NCBI GenBank assembly: GCA_036971615.1
Contig: JAYKKR010000018.1
Coordinates: 496,001-560,000 of the forward strand
Direction: 5' to 3'
DNA: 64,000 bases
Source of the DNA: Amyloporia xantha
Lineage: Eukaryota; Basidiomycota; Agaricomycetes; Polyporales; Adustoporiaceae
This document shows, piece by piece, positions 36,442 through 49,464 of this stretch; position 1 is the first letter of the stretch, and each line of letters opens with the position of its first letter. The notes under the pieces were generated by a model. It made no database searches and was not told the DNA's origin. It worked only from the letters and a program-made list of their open reading frames with translations. Position numbers and translations under genes: made by a program.

Positions 36442-36998
36442 AGAACTTTCTGGCTACATCGCATCATAAACCCTAGGGATTTTCTACGAATTACGTCTGA
36501 TCTAATGCGATAGATCTAGCTTCAAGTTCAATGGTTTTCAATTTTTGCGTTGTCCTATGTACCTCCCCCTGATCTGTAATTTAGTTGTTGTAATCCGCAG
36601 TATAGACTTGACTGCAGTTCGGTTGTTTTACTGTAGCATTTAGGCGAGAGGTGTGCTCCAAATATCAATCTCGAAACTATAGGTGCCCCTGGATTTATAA
36701 TTGAGATATACAAACTCGATCTTTTGGGGGTTGCTGTATGTCAGTCTTACTCTCCTGGGTATTTCGTTGCAACCGTATGGACTTGAATATCTGACCGTCG
36801 TTCAAAAAAGCAGATCAAACACGGGTGTATTGCAGTAGTACAAGTGTAGCGAATCCAAGGTAGCAAAAATACAAGATAGATAATATCACACAAGGTCAAA
36901 CCGAGTCGTCCGTGGTATTTCAATGAGTATTGGTCAGAATGCCATCAGGTATTCGTCCCGGTAGGTGTTGAGTTGACGTCGCAAAACTCTTCATCCTC
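36442..36998. other. Convergent spacer between FunK1 C and D
   Basis: This is a 557-bp AT-richer spacer between two convergent kinase genes; it must contain both 3' ends. Nothing else is seen. Confidence 0.5.
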
Positions 36999-39645
36999 TC
37001 AAATTTGCTGCTCTTGTTCGTGACTGGTTACGGGTTCTGCTGCATCGGCATGTCTTGGTCTTTTAGTTGAGGATGGTTGCCCTGATGCTGGAGCAGAAGA
37101 ACTTCCAGATGTTCCAGCGTCCTGTCCAACCGATCTCTGGTCCGATTCTGAATCTTCCAACTTCCGCTTTCCTTTGCATTGGGTCTGTCTGCCAGAAGGA
37201 TCACTAGTAGAATGAGTATGGCTGGCGTCGCTAGCTGTTGTTTGGCTGGCATTCCACCCGAACGGCTTGAAATCACCGATTTCGACGTCCTGTGTCGAAA
37301 TATGATCGAACACGATATCGAAAGTGGCGTAAACTTCATTCGCGGAGGTACAGTCAATCGTATCTGGAGACTTCTCGGCTTCCCGGTAACAGTCAGCCAG
37401 GCAGCTCCTCGCAAATTCAAGAGCTAGAGCGGTTTTCCACACGGACGAGTGAACGCATCTTATATCCTCAGAGAAAATCTGGTGCGCAAACACGGTGAGG
37501 AATCTGGTGGCCGATTCGTACATCAGCTTGCTGGCCCGGACTCGCTGCGTTTGCTCAGCGCGTCGCTGTGCCTGGTCTCTTGGTACAGATTTCCCGTCGA
37601 CACGAATAACGATGTTGTTGAATAGGAAATAAGTCGCCACCCACCAGAGCGATTCGAGGTCGTGGAGGGGATTGTAGCGAAATTGGGGCTTTGCCTTGAT
37701 AATCGGGACCACGGTGGCATCTCTGACAGGAGAAATGGGCTCATTCTTCTGACTTCCGCTCAGTAGTTGCGTCGAGTCGGCCTTATCATCAGTGTCGCGG
37801 TCAGTTCTCGACGTCGTGGCAATATTGTTGGCGGGCAAGAAGCGGTATCTCAGTGCTTCCACCTCGATCGCCATGAATCCTGACGTTCCCTGTTGTGTGA
37901 ATCTATGCAATCAGATGCTTCACATTGACGAAGTAACATACGCACAGTACGACTCTCATGGGCGCGCGGTTCATCCAAGCAATCCGCATACTCTAAATCG
38001 GCCACTTTCACTAACAGCTCGCCGTTCTCCTGATATACCAGGATGTTGCCGGTACTAATGTCGCGGTGGACCCAGCCAAGACTATGCATGACGTTTAGGG
38101 CTAGACAAATCAGATAAATCAGTAAAGAGTTTGTTACAGAATGATTCTGATTCACCTAGAGTTGTCTGATGGAGCAACTTGAAGATCTTCCCCAAGGACG
38201 TCAAGTGATGTATCGGTTCGCAAACTTCCTTGAAAGCGATCCGGTAATGAATCATTGGATGATGAGCTATATAATCGACACGGGGCTTCTTGTAGTCTTC
38301 CAAAGAGTGATAATCGCCTGCGCACAGCCGCCATTCCGAATAGTCCGGCTCGACGTAAAGTCGAAACTTAGAGTAAGGCTCAGGTATTTCCGTTCCCCTG
38401 GTCATGAGCTTCCGAGTATCGTCCGGTTTACCATTGATGAGAACAATTCCGTCGTGGAGAACCGTGAGGAAATGGTTCGTCATGACTGTAGACATAGCTT
38501 CGTCCATCTTCTTCGCGCGGAGTGTCTTCAGAATACTACCTTCAGTCCTTCGGTCAGCATTGATCCATGAATCTTTGAGGACGGCAGGTTCTCCGCATTC
38601 CTCGCCATCTACCAGTCTTCGTACCACCCAGACCCGAGTTCCCCGCCCTCGCAGTGCATCAGAGCCAGAGTCAGAAATCACTTTTGTTGTACGATACTGA
38701 ACGATAGGCCCGTCTTCTGGCATGATAGATATGTCAACCCGCGGCCTTCCACTGCTGTCGTACTGAAGGACTCCCTTATCGTCTTTGACGAGAATGATAG
38801 TAGGATCCCATCCCACCTCGTGTGGTTCGGCGTACATAAACGAAAGGAAAATCCGCACGACAGTCTCGTGATCCTGTTCATCATGTAAGAATCAAGATGG
38901 ACCCACACAGAGCCGATAACTTACCTCCACCCAGTTGATTTTGTGGCTGACAAGCAACTCTGCGCGGCTGAAGTACCAAAGTCTCATCACCGCTTTGTCG
39001 ATGGTTATACCGAAAGTGAACCGCCTCCGCGGATCATTACTCATGCATTGGTGCATATCACATACCACCTTTCGTACGTCCTATGCAGACCTTCAAAGAC
39101 CTGAGTGATACAAGAAGGAAACCGTGACTTACATCATCGTCAGTGTGGTCGTCGTATTTATCGGTTTCATATTTCCTGTATGCAGTGACAAGCGCAATGT
39201 TTATCCAGTCGAGGTTTTCGCTCGCACTGTCACTTAGCATAAAACATCCACCTGGTTGTGGGACGTCTGCTGCGTCTGCGGTAGCGTATGGACTGGTCTT
39301 GAACACAAGGAGAGGTTTGAGGTCCTCAATACTACTTGCCGAGAGAATGGCCTTCCCAATATGCTCAAGAGGTTGACAGGTAATCTCCTTGGACGCGGAA
39401 TCTTGAGCTTCAGGATTGAACGCTTTCCAGCATCCATCAGATATTTCAGCTTGAGGTCCTTTCTTGAGTCTTTCAACGGTTGTCTTTACATCAAGTCCTT
39501 GGCGAAGTCCAGCGAGAAGATTGTCAAAGAAGAATTGCACTGGGAGTTTAGGAACGTAGTCTCCGAATTCGTCAACCAGAGCTTTGCGTCCATCAACAAC
39601 ACGTGGATGCAAATACGGCTCGGTGTGCATGGATACCTTCCCCAT
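36999..39645 (-). CDS. FunK1 fungal-type protein kinase, copy D
   Basis: Five exons (39645-39133, 39080-38925, 38873-38156, 38100-37946, 37889-36999) make 810 residues in one frame. Landmarks: YVPKLPVQFFFDNLLAGLRQG, NDPRRRFTFGITIDKAVMR, GRGTRVWVVRRL, AVLKDSW, catalytic loop HRDISTGN (H474, D476, N481), ADLEYAD (D497), then GTSGFMAIEVEAL, FRYNPLHDLESLWW and a Ser/Lys-rich, basic tail. The exon lengths 156 and 155 are shared with copy B. The start was placed at 39645 (MGKVSMHTE), although the same frame stays open upstream to 39996. That upstream part is not conserved and overlaps the promoter motif, so I left it out. The gene is convergent with copy C. Confidence 0.85.
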
Positions 39646-42179
39646 GATACACGGTATGTCGCTGGAGGTAGGCAATTGAAAAGCAAGATAGTCTGTGATA
39701 GTGTCCTCAGAAAGATGTGGAGAAAGTGTGGCTCGTCGTGATTCGCGAGTAGTGTGACTCAACGTGGCCCTGCGGACGCCGGTTGGCCTCGACAGGAATA
39801 CAACGGAGCAGCGAGGCGGAGATTGAAGAACGTGCGCACCAATTTTAAATCCCGAGAGATGCAAATCGACATGGTTTGCATAACTCAAGAATACAAAATT
39901 GGAGCATACCCGAAGGTCCCGGTCAAGTTTTGTCGACGGCGACTCGCGATCGACGCGGTCATCGCGACGCGACGCGTCAATCACGTGCGCAATCAAACAC
40001 TATCATAACCTAAGCTTTTCAGGCCTAGGTCGAAGCAAACGAGTGCTCATCCTGGTCTCACCCTTTCTAACATGTCAGAACCATTTGGAAGCGAGACAGT
40101 CGAGATATCGAAATTTCCGGACAGGTGACAAAAAGTTTGTTGGGAACGATGGAACTAAGTACCAAGCCAAGTCACATCATTCGTACGTGTCGTGTCTTTT
40201 TTTTTTTTTTGTAAATTCTCCGAATTTATACTCCATACTACTAAGTACATGTAGAGTGCCGGGTATAAATGAACTATGGGCTCCACGCCCTACTGTGATA
40301 CGTGTCGTGTCACGCACAGAAAGTGAAGATTCTGGCATTAGCGTACACGTCTTCCTTACACCCGGGCAAATCACATAGGAAATCACAGGCGTGTGAAGTG
40401 GTCGCAAACAGCACACGCTATCACCTGGTATTTGGGTATTGTGGTCTATTGTTATCAGTGTCTGATGAAGAGCTATTAATAGATGCTTTTGTATCATTCG
40501 GAGGCCACCGTGCTATTATTGCATGACTTCGAAATCGAGACTCTACCAGTCATGCGTCCTTGTATCTCCTCACTCGCCCCGAGCAAGGCTCTAGGTGACC
40601 CTTCGCCTATTCATGCGGTCGACATCGAATGCCTCCATGTCGTGACTTACCCTAGCCTGACCGTCACTCTTTCTTGCTAGTGCTGAACAATCGTAGATGT
40701 GTACAGCCTTCAGTGGCTCTTCACGATGCTTCACCATCGACTTTCGTGGTCTGACGGTTGTTCGATCCAAGTTTGTTTCAGGCCATGTGTAGTGGAGCGA
40801 CTCTAGCACTGCGTTAATTTTGGCACAGGGCCTCATGTTGACTCCATTTTCATATTTCTCCTTGTCTCCCGTAGGCAGACTTAAAATAGCGCCCTTTGAG
40901 AGTGAGGGAGGGACGGTCGCTATAAAGTATTTCTCCGCACTTCCGCTTCGCCTCTTGGAGCTACGTCTCATCTCGACCCTGGTTACGATCTGCTCCAATA
41001 AGTATCCGCAACGCCTCCCTGCATCCCTGCACGCATATCCTACAGGCCACAGCTCTCGCCTTCAGTCAGCCACATCAACCAGTTTGCGGCCTTATACTTC
41101 CGCCCATTGTCTTTCTCACGCGATGCAAACGCCTCCCCAGTCCTACTGCGAAATATCAAGGGAACTCCACATGCATATGTCCAACTTAAGTTCTCAATTG
41201 ATATGAGAAGCTCACTGATACCTCGTGATGATCTGCTGCGCAAGTTGCTACTCCACACACAGTCCCTCCATGTGAGCAAATGTTACGAGCTCAGCGTTTA
41301 GAGCTGACGCTACGACCTACACACTGGCTTTACTCTGGAAAATCCACAATATTGACAAAATTGTAAAAGCCCAGCGCGTCGGGCGCATCTGTTCTATCAA
41401 GTCGGCCTTATCGAACCGTTCGATGCACGTTCGACGCGCTGGCAATAGCTTATCGCAGCGTACTAAGCAGAACAGCTGTCAAGATTTCGTTCAGCGACTT
41501 CTTCAAGGTGTTAGGGCTGATAAATGAGGCCCGCGGTGGGCCGTCGGTAGGTAGTCGGTTAGCACAACCACTGGACCTGAGGACCAGCTAGATTTCAACC
41601 AATGACGCCATAGCGTCAAACTCAGCCAACATAAATTGATTGCAACAACGAGAGTGCGGAGCCGGCACGAACGGGATGATTGTGCGCGGAAAGAGCTCGA
41701 GCTTCGCGCCCACTCTTCATCTCCCTATTCAAGGGAGTTTCGACGGCTGATCAAGGTGGTCTCTGTCTTCGAGGACAGAACTCGCTGGCTGTACCTGGGC
41801 GGATCTAAAGAGTGGCAAGGATAGGAGGAAATGCGCAAGTACCGTACGGATGCAGTCCGCCGATTGAATCTTAGACTTCGATGGCGCCGCGCGCGCGGTG
41901 TCCAATAGCAGGCCTGGAAGATCACGTGATGGGCCCAAAAAGGCCTGGCATCTGTTTCGCGTTCAGAGCAGGCGTTCTCCTCTTGAAGCTTCACCGCCGT
42001 GTGCTCGGTCCTCACGCCCATCCCCCTCCCCGTCTCTCGTAACCGTCCCTCTCTCTCCCTTCATCTCCCACCACCGCCTGGCGAGCGGTCTGAGAGTGAG
42101 CACGGTCAAACGGTCTACCCTTACGACGAATTGGATCCGGCCTTCGATAGCACATACCCGTAGTCGACCCTTATCGACC
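39646..42179. other. 2.5 kb region without supported gene
   Basis: The left part is the FunK1 D promoter, with a GCGACGCG-rich stretch and the composite motif at 39971-39988. A poly-T run sits at about 40198-40211. A TATAAAGTATT at about 40920 is followed by modest reading frames (40820-41206, 41107-41301) without recognisable domains. The right end (about 41880-42179) is the pyrimidine-rich leader of the GH5 gene. Confidence 0.45.
39971..39988 (-). promoter_or_regulatory. E-box/MCB composite motif, FunK1 D
   Basis: In the direction of transcription this reads GCACGTGATTGACGCGTC, about 325 bp upstream of the start at 39645. All 15 fixed positions of the shared motif are present. Confidence 0.6.
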
Positions 42180-45100
42180 ATGTCCAACGAACATCTGAAC
42201 GACGGACTCGCCCCGCCCCAGCCTATCCAAGACATGGACTCGCGCCCCGCGTCCGTAGGCCGCGCGGACTCGCAATACGCCGACTCTGGTAGAGGATACC
42301 TCCCCGAGGCTGGCATGGGCCAGCCTCCCAGCTACAACCCCGACCCTTCGCTCCCCTCGACGCCCCGGGAATCCACCTATCTGCCCACCGGTGGTGTACA
42401 AGCCACAGAGGCGACGACACCTTTCGGTGACAGGAACTCCTCCGCGCTACTCACCGCAGGCGCCGCAGGGGCGGGGGCGGCGTCCGTATCGAAGGAGGCT
42501 GGCGGCGCGGACTCAGCAGAGGCGCTCGCTGGCACAGGCACGAAGAGCTATGGCAAGGCACCGTGGTACAAGCGGCCCATTTTCTGGCTGGCGGCGTTCA
42601 TCGCGCTCGCCGTCGTCGTGCTCGTCGTCGTCCTCCCCGTCTGGTTCGTCGCCGTCAAGCCGCACCGACACTCCAACTCCGCGTCCGCGGCGGGCGGCGC
42701 GGGATCGAGCAATAGCCCCAATCCGGAGAGCCCAAAAGGCGCGACGAGCGGTGGCAACGGCAGCACGGTGGTGATGGACGATGGCACGTCCTTCACGTAC
42801 ATCAACAACTTTGGTGGTTTCTGTGCGTATTCATTTTCTTCCAGCTCAATTTTTCACTGCGTGCTCCTTCCCTTGTGTATTTGCTTGCGCGATCTGGGTG
42901 TTTCTACGCCTGTGCATGGTATGTGACACTCGGTCAGCTTCGCTGAAGCCGGCGGCTCTAGAGACTCCACGTGGGAGTATTGCTGACCGCTGCTGCTCTA
43001 ATGACCCTCTTGATCCATGCTCGACATGGATAACGGACAGTCCAGCTGCATCTCCACCGCATGGGATGTAGCATAGCAGGCGTCAGGTCTCACGGGATGA
43101 CTTTTCGTGTCCGCCATTGATGGACTGCGAAAATGCTTGCAGCATTCGTCCAATGGTCATACGCGGTGCTTTTGGCCTCATGAAGTCATCCTATGTGGGC
43201 ATCTTCAGCGCGAACACTGACGCTCAAAACTCGCTATTCTTGACGAGCTTGCTGCGAGACAAAGGGGTCTCGTGGGTGAAGCTGCGGTACCGAGTGCGTT
43301 GGAGGGAGATGTGCTCATCCGCGCTTCTCACTACTGCGTTGCTCTTCATTAATCTGACGGATTGACATGAAGGCACGGCGGCTGTGCGTCATCCGCGCGA
43401 GCGCCGACGCCCACCGGTCGCTGTTTCTGAGGAATGGGTCTCGACGGTGCTCGCCGTCGTCTTGCCAGATGCGCGTCTGGAGAAACCAGCTGCGGTCCCG
43501 AATGTACCTGGGTAGATCTACTCATCCGCGCTTGTCACTGTCTTCTTTTCTTTTTTTATTCGCCGGATCGTCTCCTCACCGGAATGATTGCATCGCTGGC
43601 GGCTTGGGTACATGTGCATCGGGATGAATAGGTGTCGAGATGCGCGTGTATGCGGTCCCGAGCGTTCATGAGGAAGATGTATACATGCGCGCTTGTCAAC
43701 AACAGCCTTGTCTCCATCTGTTCACCGGATCGTCTCCTCACCGGAATGATCGATCGCTAACCACATCTCGTGCGCTTCGCAGGGGTGTACGACTCGAAAA
43801 ACCCATTCAACAACTCCGCGCGGCCCAACTCCTGGACGCCTCCGTTGGACCAGCCGTGGAACTTCAGCTCGGATCGTATCTTCGGCGTTAACCTCGGTGG
43901 GCTCTTCGAGCTCGAGCCATTCATCTCGCCGGAGCTCTACCAGTCGAACCCGACAGCGGTGGACGAATGGACGCTCGACTTGAGCTTGAGGGCGGGGAGC
44001 AATGGGAGCGCGAACATCTTGGCTGTGATGGAGAACCACTATAACACGTTCATTACGGAGCAGGACATTGCAGAGATTGCTGGTGCGTGTTCTTTATCTG
44101 AATCTGCGGGTATTGCGGGTATAGGGCGGCGGTATTGACGGGACGTTCGACTCTGTAGGCGCGGGCTTGAACTGGATCCGGCTGAATATTCCGTTCTGGG
44201 CGATCGACGCCTGGGACAACGTCGGCGTGAACGCGACGGGGTCGGTCGTCAGCGAGCCCTTCCTTGCGCGTACGTGCTGGGCGTACATCCTCCGCGTCCT
44301 CGGCTGGGCGCGCAAGTACGGCATCCGTGTCAACCTGGACCTCCACACCATCCCTGGCTCGCAAAACGGTGCGCATATACTCATTGTTAGGATTCGCGAC
44401 TGTTTGTTCCCTATGCGGCGCTGCGAGTCGAACATTCGTTCGCTCGCATGTGTCTAACAGTTCCGTTGTGTGCGGGTCGTGCGATCACCACGAGGGTGCT
44501 GACGATTGATGATCGGTGTTAGGCTACAACCACTCGGGCAAGATGGGCATGGTCAACTTCTTGAACGGCGTCATGGGCGTGGCTAATGCTGAGCGTGCGC
44601 TCGAGTACATCCGGGTCCTCACCGAGTTTATCTCGCAGGTGCGTCGTCTTAGGTCTTTCGTCGACCTTTGCTGATCGTGCTCATGTCGTTATCATGCAGC
44701 CCGAATACCAGCCTGTCGTGCAGATATTCAGCATCGTGAACGAGCCGCTGCTTGCGACCATCGGGAAAGACGAGCTCACCACTTTGTGAGTTTTCCTCTG
44801 TGGTCGGTGTGGAGAGTAGCTAACGGGATGGGGGTGCATAGCTATCTGCGGGCGTACGACATGATGCGGAACATCACGGGCGTCGGGGAGGGCCACGGGC
44901 CGTACATGGCCATCCATGACGGCTTCCAGGGCACGGCGTACTGGGCAGGCTTTTTGGAAGGATCCGACAGAATTGCCCTCGGTGCGTGCTTCTACCGCTG
45001 TCACACCTTGCGGCTCAGGCGTTAACGTGACGTCCGCCTTCTCTTTTTGTCATGCTTCTTGTGGCGCATCTCGTCCTGTTTTTCTGTGCCGTCGCCTTTT

Positions 45101-46304
45101 TTGGGTCATTTCTTTTGAATTTGACTGTGACTGGCTCGCTGCACGTCTGATGCTGTCCTGTCCTCCTGGCCTTGCTGCCATCCTGAAACCGCGCGGTCCC
45201 GAACGAAGACACCCACCCGTACTTCGCCTTCGACAATCTGCCCAATTTGCAGCCCGTCAACGTGAGCGTGGCCTCGACCAACGCCTCGGTCTATGGCGGC
45301 ATCTGGCCGAAGCAGGCATGTGAGGCCTGGGGTCCAGAGATAAACAACAGGTCTGTCAATGTCTCCTTCTCGTTGGTCTGACGGAATCTGATCGTGTCAC
45401 ATCGCTATTTGCATTTTCCAACATTTACATCACGGGCTTCGTTGAACGAACACTCAATTGCATTTCTTTCTGTTCGGCAGCCGTACTGGGTTCGGTGTCA
45501 CCGTCGCGGGAGAATTCTCTAACGCCATCAACGATTGCGGTCTTTGGGTCCGTGGCGTGAACATCTCCGCGGATTATGGTGGGAACTGCGAGTACTGGGA
45601 GGACTGGACACTCTGGAGCGATGAGACCAAAGCCGGTCTCAAGGAATTTGCCCTCGCCAGCATGGACGCCCTCAGCGACTGGTTCTTCTGGACATGGAAG
45701 GTGCGTTTGCGCTCATCACGCTATTTTTGGTTTCTCTGGCGTCGGTCTCATCGCAGTACTTGCCCAGATTGGCAACTCCTCCACTACAAACAGTGTTCAA
45801 TCCCCGCTGTGGTCGTACAAGCTGGGACTGGATAATGGCTGGATGCCCCTCGACCCTCGGGAGGCGTCTGGTACCTGTGTCGCTCTTGGGATGGCTCCCG
45901 ACGTATGGAACGGCTCATTCGCATCCTGGGCAACTGGCGGAGCTGGCGCCGGCACCATCGTCGCGACTTCCGTCTCACAGTACGACGTCTGGCCGCCTGC
46001 CTCCATGGCGAACGTGGCCGCCAGCTCGCTGTCGTTCCTCCCCCAATACACACCGACTGCGACGATTGTCAGCCTGCCCGCCGCTTCGACGCTCACGATG
46101 GCGACGGTCAGCACGGGCGACGGCTGGTACGACACGCAGGACAAGGCGAGCGCGCCGACGCCGATCGCCAGCTGCACGTACCCTGACGCGTGGAGCGCGG
46201 TCGGCTCCCCGATCCCGACCGCGGGCTGCGGTGCGGTGGCATACGCGAGCCTTGAGGTGGGGCAGCCTGTAATGACGGCGGCGCCTGCGCGGCGGAACGC
46301 GTAG
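42180..46304 (+). CDS. GH5 glucan 1,3-beta-glucosidase, type II membrane-anchored (ExgD-like)
   Basis: Nine exons: 42180-42822, 43783-44082, 44159-44368, 44523-44638, 44700-44785, 44842-44981, 45209-45350, 45481-45700, 45768-46304. They make 797 residues. The N-terminal 130 residues are Ser/Pro/Gly-rich and cytoplasmic. One membrane helix (about 134-158, FWLAAFIALAVVVLVVVLPV) acts as signal anchor, then a Ser/Gly linker leads to the extracellular GH5 domain. Landmarks: IFGVNLGGLFELEPF, LNWIRLNIPFWAID, VNLDLHTIPGSQN, the acid/base Glu in IVNEP (E438), THPYFAF, and the nucleophile Glu in VAGEFS (E557). Such enzymes trim beta-1,3-glucan at the cell surface. The C-terminal 200 residues are a Ser/Ala/Thr-rich extension. 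The first intron (960 bp) is far longer than all others. Confidence 0.92.
43282..43760 (+). repeat. Degenerate repeats inside the first GH5 intron
   Basis: Three related segments begin near 43282, 43491 and 43651. Each starts with a TGCGGT(A/C)CCGA-type word, followed after some 30 bp by TCATCCGCGCTT or ACATGCGCGCTT and a T/C-rich tract. The last two also share CGGATCGTCTCCTCACCGGAATGAT (43563-43587 and 43726-43750). The spacing is about 210 and 160 bp. Confidence 0.6.
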
Positions 46305-48296
46305 GCGCAGTTCGTATCGCTGCTCGGCTCCTGTGTGGCGGGGGGCAGGATGAGTGTCAGGGCTAGCGGGAGAAGTGCCGTGTGGCAGGAAGCGGAAGGC
46401 AGGCGGGGCATCGATCTGACTATGACATAACATACCCAGCTATCACATCGCATCACATCACATCACACAAGTACATATCACACGACGTCGGCCGGGGGGC
46501 GCGGCTCCTGGTTTCTCGGTTGCCCAAGTCTCTCCTCGACCCGGATGACGATAACCGACACGTTTTTTTGGATCTGGATTTGAGAAGGCGGAGGGGGGAC
46601 GTATGGAAGACGGTGTGGTATGTAGGCCCACGGACGATGCTTCTCGCTTTGTCTCGTATTCCCTTTCACTCCTCTTCTTGACGCTTTGCTGTTGCTGGAA
46701 GTTCACGTTGCTATTCAGTACTCAGTGCTCATGACTTGTATGCGTGCATCTCCGCTTATACTCACTCCTTGCTGCTTAGTGGAAAGGCCATCGGGTGTGG
46801 TCTGCGGGCACTTAGTCCTCATCTACTCTCTTACAGTGCTCCCGCTCCCGTATTTCGGCGGCTCGGACGCGAAAACGAACGCACTAATCTCGAGCATATC
46901 AGCCTCTTGCTTCTTGCCATCTTTTTCGACCCTGACCTTATATAGACTTTTTATCGGACTCCATCCACCATTGACGCGGCCCACGGGCGGGCGAACTGCT
47001 TACTATATACCATATGCATGTCATTCCGAGTTCACTGCCTAGCTGCTCGTCTCGCTACGCGAGTGCCGTGGCTCACGACCCTATTTTTTGCTTTATTGTC
47101 TACTTACGTATACGTGCTTCAAGTGTACCCATTATGCGTACGCGTACCGGGGCTTGCCTCGGGCATCCGTATAGCGCTTTCTTTGCAATCGCACACACGA
47201 ATTTGGCATGCAAAGACTCATGCGGGCCGCGGCGAGCCCTGCAGCTGAATCTGAACCTCCCCTCCGCAGATGGTCCGCGGGGTGCGTACTGCCAATGGAA
47301 TCGGAATTCAAAGCTGGAGGTTGAACTCGGAAGCGACTCGAACGTACGCGGATGCGGGGTTGCCGGAGGGATTATGCGAAGCCAGCTGGGGGTCGTATCG
47401 TTTATCCGTTAATTAAGCAGGAGCCTTCTCGAGCCTCGGGGACTGCGCTAGCCAGCCTAGCTAGCCTGAGATTGGTGCGAGATCGCAGAAGGTCGCGCGA
47501 GGACATATATATACATGCACACACAAGTTTAGTTTCTACTGTTCTAGCGACAACGACTGGTGCGTTCGGCGGCCGTCGACGCGGACGCGGATGCGGATGT
47601 GGACGGGCTAAACGCGCTTCCCATCGAGATCGCGATCTGTGTGCTAAGTACTAAGTAGCTCTATAGTAGTACATCCATCCGAGTCGTGCTTGCCGGCCTA
47701 CTACGGCTAAGTATGGTCTGTATACGCTGGCATTACGTAGCGCGTGCAGGTCACGCGCCCGCCCGGGGAACTACAGTCTATAGGTGCGCTTCGAATTGAG
47801 TGAGTGGTGTGCGCCCCCCGCCTTCGAATTCAGTACTACCCGCGTCGAAGGAGGTGATGCATATGATCAGCGCTAGCGCTAGTGGCGAGGTCTTGCGCGC
47901 GATCGGGCACGCCAGAAGCCACTTGCCGAAGCACTGACGGAAACGTTGGGGGAAGGCGAAGAGGAAGGGCGGGTGGAGGTCGTGCTTCTCCGATTCGAAC
48001 GCGTCTGCGGGTGGTCTGTGTGCAGTGCAACAGTGCAGCTGACTGGAATATAGTGGAATATTGGAATATCGAGACGGTAAGCGACGAGACGAGTGCAAGG
48101 CTCCTGGGCCCGGGAGCAGTAGGTCCGCGGCGTGCCGTATACTGGCACGGTACATTACGTTGAAGGCTGATGATTCTGAACGTGATTTTGACCGTCACCG
48201 GGGTGGTGGCGGGTGGTGGTGGTGCCCTCGAGCCTCGGAGCGCCCGCCCGTCTCGGTGAATTGTGAATGGGGCGGTGGATCGTCTGCAGAGTGCGG

Positions 48297-48337
48297 TGTG
48301 ATTGTGATTGTGATTGTGTGATTGTGTGATTGTGATT
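48297..48337 (+). repeat. (GATTGT)n/(GTGATT)n microsatellite
   Basis: Roughly seven imperfect units of GATTGT or GTGATT follow each other. On the other strand this encodes the His/Asn-rich frame that crosses the region, which is therefore not taken as a gene. Confidence 0.8.
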
Positions 48338-49464
48338 TCGGCAGGACGTTGCAATTGGATAGTGTACACACAGTGCGTATGTTAATTTGTCTGGGCGTCC
48401 TGGCTCCGACTCGACGTGATATAGTGGTTGATTACAGAGATTTCCGACACGACGTATTTGGAATAGAGGTGTCGAGACGGCCGTTCTGGCACGGACAGAG
48501 ATTCCGCGATGAGACAACGCCTGCGCGGAGCACGCTGCAGCATATCGGCAGAGGATTTGAGAGACGGGCAGCTGGCACTGATCATGATGCATGATGATCA
48601 CTGCACCGTGGAGCTGCTGTGCGTCGAGCGACGTCGCGCATATGCATATGCATGTAGGCACGTTATGCAGCTGTCAAGCGCTGCTTCGCGGGAGGAGACA
48701 GAGGCCGCGCCGGATTAGGAAGCGGGTAGGGGAAGACAGAGTGACGTCGCTGTGGCGGGGGCACGCCGCGCGCCTCGGATGACGAAGGAGGCTGCGAGGG
48801 GAACGGACTTGGACGCGCCCTCGGGCACAAAACACGAGGCTCGCAAACGGGAGGGCGGCGCGGAGAAATTCGGACTCGGACGTCGACCTTCCGACCACGG
48901 CATCCTTCCAGAATGGCAATCCCAACGCGATGCAGGAGAAGAAGCCGCAGCCGCGTACGTACGCATACCCCGAACAGGGACATGCACGCCGCGATCTGGA
49001 TCCCGGGCTGACACCGAATCGAAGCGCAATCTCGACGCGTTAGAATATGATAATAACGTCTGGCTGTCGAGAAAGAGAGAGCCCTTCTGCCTTCTGAAAG
49101 TTCTGATGGCCTGTACGTACCGTCTGAAATTACGAATTGACCAGCGGTTGACGAGAGCGCAGGGCACGGCAGCAGGGCTTCTGATCCCGCTGCGATGTGG
49201 GAGCGCACTTGCCCAAAAGGTCAGCCCTCCCTGGCCAGCGGAGTCTACACGGCGTCTCTCTCACCCCCATCTGACATGGTGGATGGGCAGACCCGAATAC
49301 TCGACTGCTCGCGCGTCTGTGTCGGTCCGTCCCAGCCGCTGCTTTCGGTAGCCTCGAGGCCTGTTAGGCGGCGAGATCGACGGCGCCGGGAGATGTCCTG
49401 CGCGATCGTATTCGCGCCGCAGGCTCAACTGGGCAGGCAAATCCGCCGCGCTCCGCCACAGCTA

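Noticed and set aside
40591..41301. Frames of 128-135 codons around a TATAAAGTATT
   Set aside because: Opposite-strand frames overlap, composition is not protein-like, and no domain or splice structure supports either.
48155..49351. Long frames on both strands (up to 199 codons)
   Set aside because: GC-rich DNA yields such frames by chance; one is simply the translation of a microsatellite, the others are Arg/Ala/Gly-rich without domains.
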